Source: a bacterium (GTDB lineage Bacteria > UBP7 > UBA6624). From it: 8,161 nt of DNA. Both the position numbers and the translations under genes were made by a program. Position 1 is the stretch's first letter, and the number at the start of each line of letters is the position of its first letter. The stretch is taken from the NCBI GenBank assembly GCA_014384545.1, contig JACNFQ010000074.1, positions 1-8,161 of the forward strand. Reading direction: 5' to 3'. Below are positions 1 through 6,460 of this stretch, piece by piece. The notes beneath the pieces were generated by a model, which worked only from the letters and a program-made list of their open reading frames with translations, made no database searches and had not been told where the DNA came from.

Positions 1-146
1 GAGGGGGGGGCTGCCAAGGCAAGTGGCATGTCGGCGAGGACGGCCAGGCCGGTCTGGATGGGATGCTCAAGGCAGTGGGGATGGTCGCGTTGGTGGGTTT
101 GGGTTTGTGGTTGATCAGTGAATTGACGAGACAGGAGAGTGCCTGA
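1..146 (+). CDS. C-terminal end of an unrecognised membrane-associated protein (partial)
   Basis: This frame is open from the left edge (first full codon at base 3) to a TGA at 144-146, so only about 47 C-terminal residues are visible. They start with a Gly-rich hydrophilic stretch containing one Cys, followed by one hydrophobic segment (about residues 24-39 of the visible part, LKAVGMVALVGLGLWLI) and a short charged tail, ELTRQESA. This looks like a C-terminal membrane anchor. The stop lies just before the likely GTG start of the next gene, which puts it in the same operon as the two small membrane-protein genes downstream. A run of eight G at 3-10 lies inside the coding region. I do not recognise the family. 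The evidence is the open frame, the membrane segment and the tight spacing. Confidence 0.55.
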   Translation, partial: GGGCQGKWHVGEDGQAGLDGMLKAVGMVALVGLGLWLISELTRQESA

Positions 147-147
147 A

Positions 148-459
148 GTGAAGACAAGGGAACTACGGGAGATTCTCCAAGCCCTCGGTGTGATGAGCTG
201 GTTGAGGGATCTAGGGATTTCACAGGCACAAAGGGCCAGGCGGGCAGGAAGGGCAGAGATTGAAGGCTATTGGACAGCTTTGGCGGTGACCAGTCCAGTT
301 GTGGGCGCTCTGAATGCACTTTCCTCCAAGTCCAACCAGTCTGATTGGGCGCGTCTTGCCATGCTGGTTGCCTCTGTTGGACTGGGGATTGATACCCTAG
401 AAAGATTGGAAGGACAATCCGTAAGAGAGTACCTTCTCTCGCAAGGGCTGCGTTCTTGA
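148..459 (+). CDS. Small membrane protein, unrecognised
   Basis: Predicted 103 residues. I chose GTG at 148 because an AGGAG at 133-137 lies 10 bases upstream. An in-frame GTG at 139 would leave only one base after that AGGAG and overlap the previous gene by 8 bases. The N-terminal 40 residues are charged and probably cytoplasmic (several Arg/Lys, QRARRAGRAE). Two moderately hydrophobic segments follow at about residues 41-59 and 67-83, separated by a polar SSKSNQSD turn, so a membrane hairpin is likely. The stop TGA at 457-459 overlaps the TTG start of the next gene. The small size and stacking of three overlapping membrane-protein genes could suit a phage or secretion module, but nothing confirms that. 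The family is not recognised. Confidence 0.6.
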   Translation: MKTRELREILQALGVMSWLRDLGISQAQRARRAGRAEIEGYWTALAVTSPVVGALNALSSKSNQSDWARLAMLVASVGLGIDTLERLEGQSVREYLLSQGLRS

Positions 460-836
460 GACCGTCGTCCAAGTGGCGCGTCTTTGGGATCATTATCCTC
501 GTTCTGGCTCTACTCTTTCAGTTGGCTATGGGGGTGTTTTCACTTGAGATTCTCTTGAAGTTGGGATATCTCTTGGGATTGCTCATTCGGTATTTGGATG
601 GGATTGAACAGCGAATTCCCAAGCCTGACAAGGTGTTTCTGTATGGTATCTTCTTCTATCACGCACTGTTCTTCCTTCCAGGCACGGGAATCACGGTAAG
701 GGCTGATATCTTTGATACAGTGACGTTTGTCGTGGTTTGGGTCTTGCTTGGCGAGTTGTGGGTGGGTCCCTTCTTTAGGAGAAAGAGTGAAGATGAAGGA
801 GAGCTTGGAGGCGCAGGAGGAGTAGAGCACGAGTGA
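456..836 (+). CDS. Small polytopic membrane protein, unrecognised
   Basis: Predicted 126 residues from a TTG at 456 that overlaps the previous gene's TGA (TTGA), a typical translational-coupling arrangement. A weak AAGGG lies about 8 bases upstream. A basic N-terminus (RPSSKWR) is followed by hydrophobic segments at about residues 9-29, 31-45, 60-76 and 87-105, so three or four membrane spans are likely. Next come a basic FFRRK and an acidic, Gly-rich tail (EDEGELGGAGG), which suggests a cytoplasmic C-terminus. No catalytic motif is visible. The gene ends 16 bases before the convergent minus-strand reading frame that stops at 853. It is probably the last intact gene of this operon. Confidence 0.62.
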   Translation: MRPSSKWRVFGIIILVLALLFQLAMGVFSLEILLKLGYLLGLLIRYLDGIEQRIPKPDKVFLYGIFFYHALFFLPGTGITVRADIFDTVTFVVVWVLLGELWVGPFFRRKSEDEGELGGAGGVEHE

Positions 837-852
837 AGGGGAGACTCTTTGC

Positions 853-1125
853 TTATGGTTTGGGCTTGGACTGAAAGAATACCCCTTTGCACCCCTGAGG
901 GGTGCGCTGGAAATCGACCACAAGCACAACGTTCTCTCCTTCTTTGCCCGTCATCTTGGTATCACTCAAAGGCTCTGGCCACTCCAAGACCATGCTATCT
1001 GAAAGAGGGTTGCCGTCAATGCCCTTCAGCCCAGACCAAGGTCCGAACGAAAGACCCCCTTCGATTTGTGACCAGGAAACAGATGTCCCCGGACCAGCAG
1101 GATCTTCAGCCCCCACAGGCGAAGG
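853..1125 (-). CDS. In-frame extension behind the esterase stop: 90 codons, probable small extra domain
   Basis: Directly after the TAG that ends the esterase (1126-1128), the same frame stays open for 90 codons to a TAA at 853-855. It begins with a linker-like stretch (PSPVGAEDPAGPG) and continues as a compact, probably beta-rich segment with Trp and alternating hydrophobics (SWSQIEGGLSFGPW, NVVLVVDFQ), ending in a Lys/Pro tail. The first possible start, GTG at 1114-1116, has no Shine-Dalgarno site, so an independent gene is doubtful. It more likely belongs to a longer esterase of about 369 residues interrupted by a nonsense codon, or is made by stop-codon readthrough. The opposite strand is also open here but gives a low-complexity Ser/Pro-rich product that looks like a shadow. 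Confidence 0.42.
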   Translation of the reverse strand, partial: PSPVGAEDPAGPGTSVSWSQIEGGLSFGPWSGLKGIDGNPLSDSMVLEWPEPLSDTKMTGKEGENVVLVVDFQRTPQGCKGVFFQSKPKP

Positions 1126-1962
1126 CTAGGGTGTCGTGGGGTGCAGGATGGTGTCTAGGAAGGCGAAGAGGCGGTCCGAGTAGGGATTGTCCGGTTTGGA
1201 GAGGAACTGGTTCATCCCCGCGTGGGTGGTCTCCACCTCCACGCCTTCCCCAGCCAGCCCCAGTTCCTCAAGGGCATTGAGGAAGAGATTGTTGGATTCC
1301 GGGGCGGCTGGACGGGTCGTCCAAAACAGCAGAAACGGCGGGATTCCTTTGTCTGTGTCAAGATGGGTGATGGGTGAAAAATCTGCCCATACGGGACCAG
1401 GATTCCCCAAGATACTCCTGAAGGCGGTCTCGGTGCGGGGAATCGCTTCCAGCCTAGCAAGCATATCGAACGCTGCATGGTCGGAAGAGATCACGCCCCG
1501 AATGATAGAAAGGGGCTTTTCGTACGCGCCCAAGCGCTTCTCGTCCACTGCCACCAGCGTTGCCAGATGGGCGCCCGCCGAGTGACCCGTAACAAAGAGG
1601 GCGTCGGGGTTGCCCCGATAGTCGGAGATGTGGTCATGAATCCAGGCAAGAGCCGCTGCAACATCCTCTACATGGGCGGGGTGCTTCACCGCAGGGGAGA
1701 GCCTGTAGTTGATGGAGACCAAGACAAAGCCGTTGGCATGATAAAGGGCGACCTTCTCCCGCATGTTGCTACCCCGCTTGTCACCCTTGCGCCATCCCCC
1801 ACCGTGGATTGTGACCATTACGGGGAAGGGCCCCTCCCCTTCGGGCACATAGATGTCAAGGGAATGGAACTTGGCATCAACCCCCTCCATCTCACGATAG
1901 GGGATGTCTGTGATGGCTTGGGCGGTCGGCACCACCATAGCGAGGACAAGGAGGGTGTTCAT
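1126..1962 (-). CDS. Secreted alpha/beta-hydrolase (carboxylesterase-like)
   Basis: Predicted 278 residues from ATG at 1962, chosen because GGAGGA (1970-1975) is 7 bases upstream and a signal peptide begins exactly there (MNTLLVLAMVVPTAQA). Longer in-frame GTG/ATG starts would put polar residues in front of the signal. The mature part shows the esterase/lipase fold hallmarks: oxyanion-hole HGGG at residues 53-56, the nucleophile elbow GHSAG at 126-130 (Ser128), and a candidate catalytic His247 in THAGMNQF. The acid residue is not obvious. Where relatives often carry an Asp shortly after an Arg-Pro, this protein reads TRPAAPES, so Glu222 or a nearby Asp may serve. Likely role: hydrolysis of a small ester outside the cytoplasm, substrate unknown. 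It ends with TAG, and the frame continues open beyond it. Membership of the family is well supported. Confidence 0.88.
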   Translation of the reverse strand: MNTLLVLAMVVPTAQAITDIPYREMEGVDAKFHSLDIYVPEGEGPFPVMVTIHGGGWRKGDKRGSNMREKVALYHANGFVLVSINYRLSPAVKHPAHVEDVAAALAWIHDHISDYRGNPDALFVTGHSAGAHLATLVAVDEKRLGAYEKPLSIIRGVISSDHAAFDMLARLEAIPRTETAFRSILGNPGPVWADFSPITHLDTDKGIPPFLLFWTTRPAAPESNNLFLNALEELGLAGEGVEVETTHAGMNQFLSKPDNPYSDRLFAFLDTILHPTTP

Positions 1963-1969
1963 GCCCACA

Positions 1970-1975
1970 TCCTCC
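1970..1975 (-). promoter_or_regulatory. Ribosome binding site of the esterase
   Basis: GGAGGA read on the minus strand, 7 bases before the ATG at 1962. It decides the start among several in-frame candidates (GTG at 1992, ATG at 1977, GTG at 1968, ATG at 1962), because only the last has suitable spacing and is followed at once by a signal peptide. Confidence 0.7.
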
Positions 1976-2066
1976 ATAATGAGGGGTTTCACGGGGTCGG
2001 GACAGCCGGGAGGCTCGCCCCAGCCCTATAGAGTTGGGGGGATCAGGGTTGTGCGGGTACCGGAAC

Positions 2067-2510
2067 TTAGGGGGGCGGAGCGGGTGGGCAGGATGCCTGC
2101 GCAGTGATGGAGAAAGCCGGGGGGATCTCGTCCTCCACCCCTAAATGCCACACAGCCTCTTCGCCGTTGATTTCATCAGCCGGAGGGCTTGTGGCTTGGA
2201 CCGGACAGGGGGAGGAGAGGTGGAAATCGATCCCCCCATACCCCAAAAGACCCACCCCCCCAACAGCCTTGATGGCCGCGTCGGTCCAGGCGGCGATTTG
2301 GGTCTCTTGGACGATATGCACGGTCCCATTGCCCAGATCCTGGATCTGCACTTGGCCCGGGGTGGGCCAGGGGTAGTAGTCGTCGGGGTCGGCGAGGGTC
2401 TGCAGACTTGTCAGCAGCACAGAGGCGTGTTGGTTCCAATCAGCCAGCGTGGCGAAGGTGGTGGTGCTCCAAATCAGGCAATCGTTCCCCTCCACCACAG
2501 ATTCGTCCAC
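2067..2510 (-). CDS. C-terminal part of a frameshifted, membrane-anchored protein
   Basis: This frame carries 147 codons after a GTG at 2510 and ends in TAA at 2067-2069, but the coding sense clearly continues upstream without a start, to about 2570 (YFGGFATEYLTREGIDATLVD). There the N-terminal part (2537-2758) overlaps it in another frame. Joined, the two give a protein of about 230 residues. This part is soluble-looking: three Cys (NDC, SPC, ASC), aromatic-rich turns (DDYYPWPTP), Gly-rich GGVGLLGYGGI, and a Pro-rich end (CPPAPPP). No known motif is visible and I do not recognise the family. It is unlikely to be an independent gene, since the GTG has no convincing ribosome binding site. Either the gene is broken, or the base call is wrong in a C-run, or frameshifting is programmed. 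Confidence 0.6.
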   Translation of the reverse strand: MDESVVEGNDCLIWSTTTFATLADWNQHASVLLTSLQTLADPDDYYPWPTPGQVQIQDLGNGTVHIVQETQIAAWTDAAIKAVGGVGLLGYGGIDFHLSSPCPVQATSPPADEINGEEAVWHLGVEDEIPPAFSITAQASCPPAPPP

Positions 2511-2536
2511 AAGCGTTGCGTCGATCCCCTCACGGG

Positions 2537-2758
2537 TCAGGTATTCTGTGGCAAATCCCCCGAAGTAGGGGTCTCCGCCTGGCAGTCCGCGCCATGACCA
2601 TAGAAGTACTGCACGGTCGAGACGGAAAGGGGTCCGTCTGCCTCGATGTGGACCTTCACCGGGGCAGGCACGCCGTATCTCTTAAACACGGCACCCGAAA
2701 GAGCCAGGGCCAAGATGGCCACAATGAAGGGTAACCCACGCCAAGAGATCTCTGTCAA
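2537..2758 (-). CDS. N-terminal part of a frameshifted, membrane-anchored protein
   Basis: This starts at a TTG (2756-2758) that lies 6 bases after a TATACT box, matching the leaderless layout of other genes here. The frame is open further upstream, but that stretch contains the promoter. After a short basic N-terminus comes one hydrophobic segment (about residues 9-23, LPFIVAILALALSGA), either a signal anchor or an uncleaved signal, then KRYGVPAPVKVHIEADG and a domain start with YFYGHGADCQAETP. The frame then runs off into nonsense and stops at TGA 2537-2539. The sense continues in the -1 frame at the ACCCCTAC read on the minus strand (about 2566-2573), giving ETP-YFGGFATEYL. The lesion equals one missing base. 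The family is not recognised. Confidence 0.58.
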   Translation of the reverse strand: MTEISWRGLPFIVAILALALSGAVFKRYGVPAPVKVHIEADGPLSVSTVQYFYGHGADCQAETPTSGDLPQNT

Positions 2759-2775
2759 GCCACAAGTATACACCG
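2759..2775 (-). promoter_or_regulatory. Probable promoter giving a leaderless mRNA for the frameshifted gene
   Basis: On the minus strand TATACT (2765-2770) matches the -10 consensus except for one base and lies 6 bases before the TTG at 2758. Transcription would begin at or next to the start codon. AGGACA, 17 bases upstream, matches four of six positions of a -35 box. No Shine-Dalgarno sequence is present. Confidence 0.5.
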
Positions 2776-3062
2776 TTCCCCATTTTGTGTCCTGAATTGC
2801 GTGTACGCCATCTAACCTGGCAGTAAACTCATAATATGGCGGCGTATTGAGTGGATGCAAGAAGGGTCGCGGAGGGTCGGAGCCCGGCGCCTTACATTCC
2901 CGTTAGGGCGACCCTTCCACGGGTCGCCATATGCGGGGGCGTGGACATGAGGGACGGAGGTCAGAGAAGGACGCTTGCGTTTGGTCTTGCGCCGGAGCCA
3001 CCCGACATGGTGTCTCGGAGAGCCACAACCCCCGCCAAACGTATCCCTGGGGGGGGTCGCGG
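2771..3062. other. Non-coding gap between two minus-strand genes
   Basis: Together with the promoter, this makes about 304 bases without a supported gene. Several frames are open across it, but their products are Arg/Pro-rich or low-complexity and lack motifs. It holds the hairpin at 2907-2928, several copies of GGGTCGC or its complement, and a run of eight G at 3049-3056. It probably carries the 3' end of the 3063-4697 transcript and the promoter of the next gene. Confidence 0.5.
2907..2928 (-). terminator. Strong 8-bp hairpin downstream of the amidohydrolase-like gene, no T-tract
   Basis: GGCGACCC at 2907-2914 and GGGTCGCC at 2921-2928 are perfect inverted repeats around a 6-base loop, so a very GC-rich stem forms on either strand. 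It lies about 135 bases after the stop of the minus-strand gene ending at 3063 and about 150 bases before the next gene starts. A T-tract is missing, so it is not a classical intrinsic terminator. It could be a pause or processing hairpin or an attenuator. Further GGGTCGC copies at 2864-2870 and 3054-3060 could pair alternatively with 2908-2914. Confidence 0.35.
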
Positions 3063-4697
3063 TCAGCGGTAGGTTCCGTCGGGGAGAACAGTGGGGAGGT
3101 TGTAGCGTGGATTGGTTAGGAGGGCGTGGAGGTCTGGGTCGCAAAGGGCGAATGTGGCCGCAGCGGGGCAACGCCACTCGTCGCCGATCTCTGCAGGACG
3201 CCCAGCGTATTCCTGGGCACCAAGGAGGGAGGTCAATCCCCAGTAGAGGTATTCCCCCCCTTGGCAGGCATAGTCGCAGGTGCGGTCGCTGTAGGTGTAC
3301 CAAGCACGGCGGGGATATCCAAGCCAAGGGATGAGCAAGAACCGCCCCCCACGTGCCCTGTCCATCGCTTGGGTGAGGAGCGAGGGGGCACGAGAATCAA
3401 GACCAAATGCCTCGGGATAGGCCTCCACCCATCCGTTGGAGACGAGGTGAAGAACCTCTTCCAACGTCGCGTCAAACCGCCTTGACTCAAGCGAATGGGG
3501 AGGACCATAGGGGAGGGTCTCTTCTCCATACAGGTCTTGACCCAGCATCCACCCTCCCTGCTCCAAAGTCTCAATAAGATCCATCTCAAAGAGGCTCTCC
3601 ATATCCCTCTCTAGAGGCACCATGATGAGGAAAGCGCCTTCGGCGTGGAGGGCATTCATGACTTGGGTGTCGTCGGGAATGCCATCCTCGTCATTGTCCA
3701 GCCACTGGGCCAGCACATGGGCGGCGTGTTCTTGTTTGGCGGCGGAGACGCCCTCTGTCGCCACCACGGGAATCCCAAATACCTCCACCACGGTGAAAAA
3801 CGCTTCTCTGAAGGGAGCGAGACGACCCATGGTGGGAATATCAATCACCTCAAACCCCTCAAAGGGGGGAAGAGGCAAAGTGAAATGATCCGCCATGAAC
3901 TGAACAAGGGCATCCGCCATCCCTTCAACCAACAACGCCCTCTCGCCATCCGTCCCGCTGAACCTAGGGAACGGGGGGAGTTCTATCTGAACCGATTGAA
4001 GCCCCTCTTCGGTGCCAGAGCGATGGCGACGAATGATATACCCCCCCGTGAAATACCGCAAGCCATCAGGATGGGGGTGGGTGAGCGAAGGCACCGCGGG
4101 AATCCCCACCTCCTCGAGCCGTGTCCCCAAACTCCGCGGACCGCGATACCAATCTGCACGGGGAAGCTCGTCGTCTGGCTTTGCCAACTCTGAAGCGCTC
4201 ATGCCATACCCCAACTCTGCCAATCCATGGGAGTGGGCATGGCCATGGATATCCACCAAGAGTGCGCCCCCGCCCCCCGCCTTCACTGCCCCCTCCCCTG
4301 CTTCTTCTAAGAAAGCGTGGTATCCTTCCCAATGGGCGACTCGTCCTAGATGGGGGTTCTCGCCTGCGATGCCTGAACCGCTGGATTCTCTTTGTACGTT
4401 CATCTCGATGTTTGCGGGATGGATGGATAGTGCCACCACCCAGGGACGATGCCCCGTCCGCTCCTCCAAAGCGTCAGCCAATGCCCAGACAATCTCCCAA
4501 GTGTTCCCATCCCTTGGTCTTGTGCCAGGTTCAGGCCAACCTTCGGGGGTGGTTCCCCGCCCGCCATGGGGTGCTGAGAGTATCAAGGGTAGGGTGCCCC
4601 GCTCGGTTTCTAAAAAGGTTGTTTCTTGGGAGGAAGAACTATGCCCTTGCAGAGCATAGGAAAGAAGGAGAAGATAGGGAACTGGACCTAGGCTCAT
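3063..4697 (-). CDS. Exported two-domain protein: N-formylglutamate amidohydrolase-like plus uncharacterised C-terminal domain
   Basis: Predicted 544 residues from ATG at 4697, with a short hydrophobic signal-like N-terminus (VPYLLLLSYALQG) and then polar linker. Residues about 36-270 match the N-formylglutamate amidohydrolase (HutG-type) superfamily: SAPHGG at 41-46, RD at 62-63, the HWEGYHAFL helix at 122-130, DIHGHAH at 149-155, ELGYGMS at 161-167 and VQIEL at 236-240. The His and Asp/Glu residues there are the likely metal and catalytic sites. Residues about 285-544 form a second domain with VFGIPVVAT (306-314), a calcium-loop-like LDNDEDGIPDD (333-343), EEVLHLV (413-419) and an aromatic, Cys-containing block (465-495). 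I believe this C-terminal domain is conserved in secreted bacterial proteins but cannot name its function. HutG enzymes are cytoplasmic and about half this length, so a role in histidine breakdown is unlikely. An envelope peptide or amide hydrolase is a reasonable guess. Confidence 0.85.
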   Translation of the reverse strand: MSLGPVPYLLLLSYALQGHSSSSQETTFLETERGTLPLILSAPHGGRGTTPEGWPEPGTRPRDGNTWEIVWALADALEERTGHRPWVVALSIHPANIEMNVQRESSGSGIAGENPHLGRVAHWEGYHAFLEEAGEGAVKAGGGGALLVDIHGHAHSHGLAELGYGMSASELAKPDDELPRADWYRGPRSLGTRLEEVGIPAVPSLTHPHPDGLRYFTGGYIIRRHRSGTEEGLQSVQIELPPFPRFSGTDGERALLVEGMADALVQFMADHFTLPLPPFEGFEVIDIPTMGRLAPFREAFFTVVEVFGIPVVATEGVSAAKQEHAAHVLAQWLDNDEDGIPDDTQVMNALHAEGAFLIMVPLERDMESLFEMDLIETLEQGGWMLGQDLYGEETLPYGPPHSLESRRFDATLEEVLHLVSNGWVEAYPEAFGLDSRAPSLLTQAMDRARGGRFLLIPWLGYPRRAWYTYSDRTCDYACQGGEYLYWGLTSLLGAQEYAGRPAEIGDEWRCPAAATFALCDPDLHALLTNPRYNLPTVLPDGTYR

Positions 4698-4709
4698 CCC
4701 TTCATCCTA
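4698..4709 (-). promoter_or_regulatory. Possible -10 box giving a near-leaderless mRNA
   Basis: On the minus strand TAGGAT (4704-4709) fits the TAnnnT pattern and lies 6 bases before the ATG at 4697. That is the same layout as the TATACT boxes of other genes here. No clear -35 box is visible. The bases between are GAAGGG, too close to the ATG to serve as a normal Shine-Dalgarno site. Confidence 0.35.
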
Positions 4710-4925
4710 CGGTCTGGAATCACGCCATGGGGTGGAGCTGGTTCTACAGGTTCCCTCCTTCAGCACAAGACGAAGGTCTACTTGGGCGCGCAAGAGGGGC
4801 AGTACGAGCGACTACTTTCTGGGGTTGCCCATGCGCCACCCTGAACCGCCCTACCACCAATCTCCCCTCCCCCCCTTCCACCACCCCGAACCAAGGGCAA
4901 ATGGAGGTGATTGAGCATGGGAGTC

Positions 4926-5858
4926 CTAGGCGGATGGCAACGGTCGGGCCCTTGAGGCGGGTGAGTTCAAGGAGGGGCTAGGGGGGGTGATGCTGTCGCA
5001 GTCGGGCACCCCGCCCTGTTTGTGGGGTTTGAAGGGGATGTTCGCAATGGGCATAGGGGGGTCGGCCAGCATCGCGGCGGGATCCCACACCCACCACATG
5101 CCGGCAAGACTGTCCCAATCGGTGGGTGTGGGGTCTCCCTTCTCCAAGAGCCCAGGAAAAGGCGCCATATGCGCAGTCATCCCCACATAGGCTGTGATGC
5201 GGCAGAACACGGAGGCGGCATCCATGGGTGGTGGGCCCGATGCGCTCCACGCAGAGCCCATGTGGGGGTTGACAGGCTCTTTCACTTGGAGCACAACGCC
5301 GGGGGTGACAGCAGCGAACCAACGCCAGCCAGCGGGAGCCCATTCCCAGTGCAGAACTTCCGAGTAGGCGAGGTTGCTGGGCTCCTTGGAGGTCCATCCC
5401 CGATGGAGACCAGTCTCTTGGTCCACCATCGCCCAAGTCCCCGTCGTCCACGTCCAATAAGAGCCAACGGGGGCATCATCAGGTGGCTCTCCCTTCCGGA
5501 GTGTGCCCGCATCCCCCAAGACGGGATTCCAGAGATTGATGCTGGCAAACTCCAGACTGGAGGCGAACTCCTCTAGGGTTGCGGGGGAAGGTCTCCAAGA
5601 GGAAGCCTCCCTGAACGCAAGGGCCAGTGTTGTCAGGTTGCCTGCCATTCTCTGCGAAGGGATGTCCACTTGGAAGCCCTGTGTCAAGTAAGCCCACGCC
5701 GTTTGATGAATGCCGGGGCCAGGCGGTCGCTTGGCGACTTGGCTAGGGCGGAGGCTCTCCCCTTCTGCAAGAGACTGGAATCCCTGCACGCATCCACCCC
5801 AACCAACCAAGAGGAGGAGGGGGGTGAAGGAGTTGGGAGGCACGCTGGGACGATTCAT
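4926..5858 (-). CDS. Lipoprotein of the cassette, minus-strand copy
   Basis: Predicted 310 residues from ATG at 5858, which overlaps the upstream gene's TGA by one base (TGATG); an earlier in-frame start would lie inside that gene. The N-terminus is a lipoprotein signal, with a hydrophobic LLLLVGW then GGC; Cys23 is the probable lipidation site. There is no Asp at +2. A core paralogous to the product of 7138-8004 follows: AGNLTTLALAF (72-82), INLWNP (107-112), GTL (118-120), GSYWTW (132-137), FAAVTPGVVLQV (181-192), FCRIT (218-222) and WWVWDPAAML (255-264). Cys219 and Cys287 are shared with the paralogue and may form a disulfide. The N-x-x-x-L-x-x-A helix, Pro-rich step and GSY strand faintly resemble the globular part of pseudopilins; that is a guess. 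The C-terminus is Pro/Ser-rich. The family is not recognised. Confidence 0.8.
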   Translation of the reverse strand: MNRPSVPPNSFTPLLLLVGWGGCVQGFQSLAEGESLRPSQVAKRPPGPGIHQTAWAYLTQGFQVDIPSQRMAGNLTTLALAFREASSWRPSPATLEEFASSLEFASINLWNPVLGDAGTLRKGEPPDDAPVGSYWTWTTGTWAMVDQETGLHRGWTSKEPSNLAYSEVLHWEWAPAGWRWFAAVTPGVVLQVKEPVNPHMGSAWSASGPPPMDAASVFCRITAYVGMTAHMAPFPGLLEKGDPTPTDWDSLAGMWWVWDPAAMLADPPMPIANIPFKPHKQGGVPDCDSITPPSPSLNSPASRARPLPSA

Positions 5859-6415
5859 CAGTTGAGACAGCACTTCTTGCACGCTTTGCATTGGATGGAT
5901 CCGCTTCCCGCCACAACCTCCTCCATTCCCACAGGCACATTCGGCACGAGGTCGCTACAGTCATAGAGGCAGCCGAGACAGTTGAACTCCACGATGGTGA
6001 CCTCTGCCAAGGAAGGAGCATAGGTGGAGCCGTCCCACCGCTTCTTGCAGATCGTGCCGCACTTTTCCGTTGATGCAACGCAGGATTGGGCGTAGGTCAC
6101 ATGGTATATGGGTTGCTCACAAGAACTCTGGATGTCGTTGCAGCACTCAATCATTCCAGCGGGGCTGCGGTTGATCTCTGTCCTCTGGATTCGTTCGCAG
6201 GATGAAACGCCCGAACACCACCAACAGAGGTCGTCCCCATCCGCCAAGAGGGCGACTGAAACGACTTGGCCCTCCTCCAAGACAGCTGCGCATCCGGGCA
6301 TCGGTTCTGTGGGGAAACCAAAAACAGTCACCAAAGGCAGACGCTCCCCAGCCTCTTCCAACCCCAACGAACCCCCCCATACCACCAAAGCCAGTAGCCC
6401 AACCAAACTCTTCAC
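5858..6415 (-). CDS. Secreted cysteine-rich protein of the cassette, minus-strand copy
   Basis: Predicted 185 residues from GTG at 6415. A longer frame reaches 6442, but that extension would translate the promoter, and GTG 6415 sits exactly 7 bases after TATACT as in the opposite copy. The first 20 residues form a signal peptide (VKSLVGLLALVVWGGSLG) resembling that of the paralogue (MRSLPLVAFLIAVWMVSLG). There are 17 Cys: positions 42, 64, 67, 73, 91, 92, 99, 112, 119, 123, 146, 149, 153, 176, 179, 182 and 183. Sixteen align well with those of the 6526-7125 product, including identical gaps of 13, 7, 23 and 3 residues. The end is CKACKKCC, a CxxCxxCC motif. Disulfide-rich folding outside the cytoplasm is most likely, though CxxC metal binding is possible. 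It is followed by, and translationally coupled to, the lipoprotein gene. Confidence 0.8.
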   Translation of the reverse strand: MKSLVGLLALVVWGGSLGLEEAGERLPLVTVFGFPTEPMPGCAAVLEEGQVVSVALLADGDDLCWWCSGVSSCERIQRTEINRSPAGMIECCNDIQSSCEQPIYHVTYAQSCVASTEKCGTICKKRWDGSTYAPSLAEVTIVEFNCLGCLYDCSDLVPNVPVGMEEVVAGSGSIQCKACKKCCLN

Positions 6416-6420
6416 GTTCC

Positions 6421-6431
6421 CGAGTATAGCA
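6421..6431 (-). promoter_or_regulatory. Extended -10 promoter of the minus-strand cassette (leaderless)
   Basis: Read on the minus strand this is TGCTATACTCG: an extended -10 (TG, one base, then TATACT at 6423-6428). Seven bases separate the box from the GTG at 6415, so the transcript should start at the start codon. It is the exact inverted copy of 6510-6520. No -35 box is clear at 16-18 bases upstream. Confidence 0.65.
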
Positions 6432-6460
6432 TAGATGCCCACCAGTTGGCGTGGTGCCGT

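Noticed and set aside
889-905. GCACCCC/GGGGTGC hairpin as a terminator for the convergent genes
   Set aside because: It lies inside the last codons of the minus-strand extension and has no T-tract on either side, so it may simply be coding sequence.
849-1280. Plus-strand open frame of 143 codons opposite the esterase end
   Set aside because: The product is Ser/Pro/Arg-rich without motifs. The minus strand carries the esterase catalytic region's continuation and a more protein-like sequence.
1477-2031. Long plus-strand frame (184 codons) opposite the esterase
   Set aside because: It is antisense to the clear HGGG and GHSAG motifs of the esterase. Its His/Gly/Val-rich composition is that of a shadow frame.
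4698-4925. Possible small gene in the gap between the lipoprotein and the amidohydrolase-like gene
   Set aside because: The longest minus-strand frame here gives about 34 residues without a proper start or ribosome binding site, and the plus-strand frame is Pro-rich. Only the -10 box at 4704-4709 is supported.
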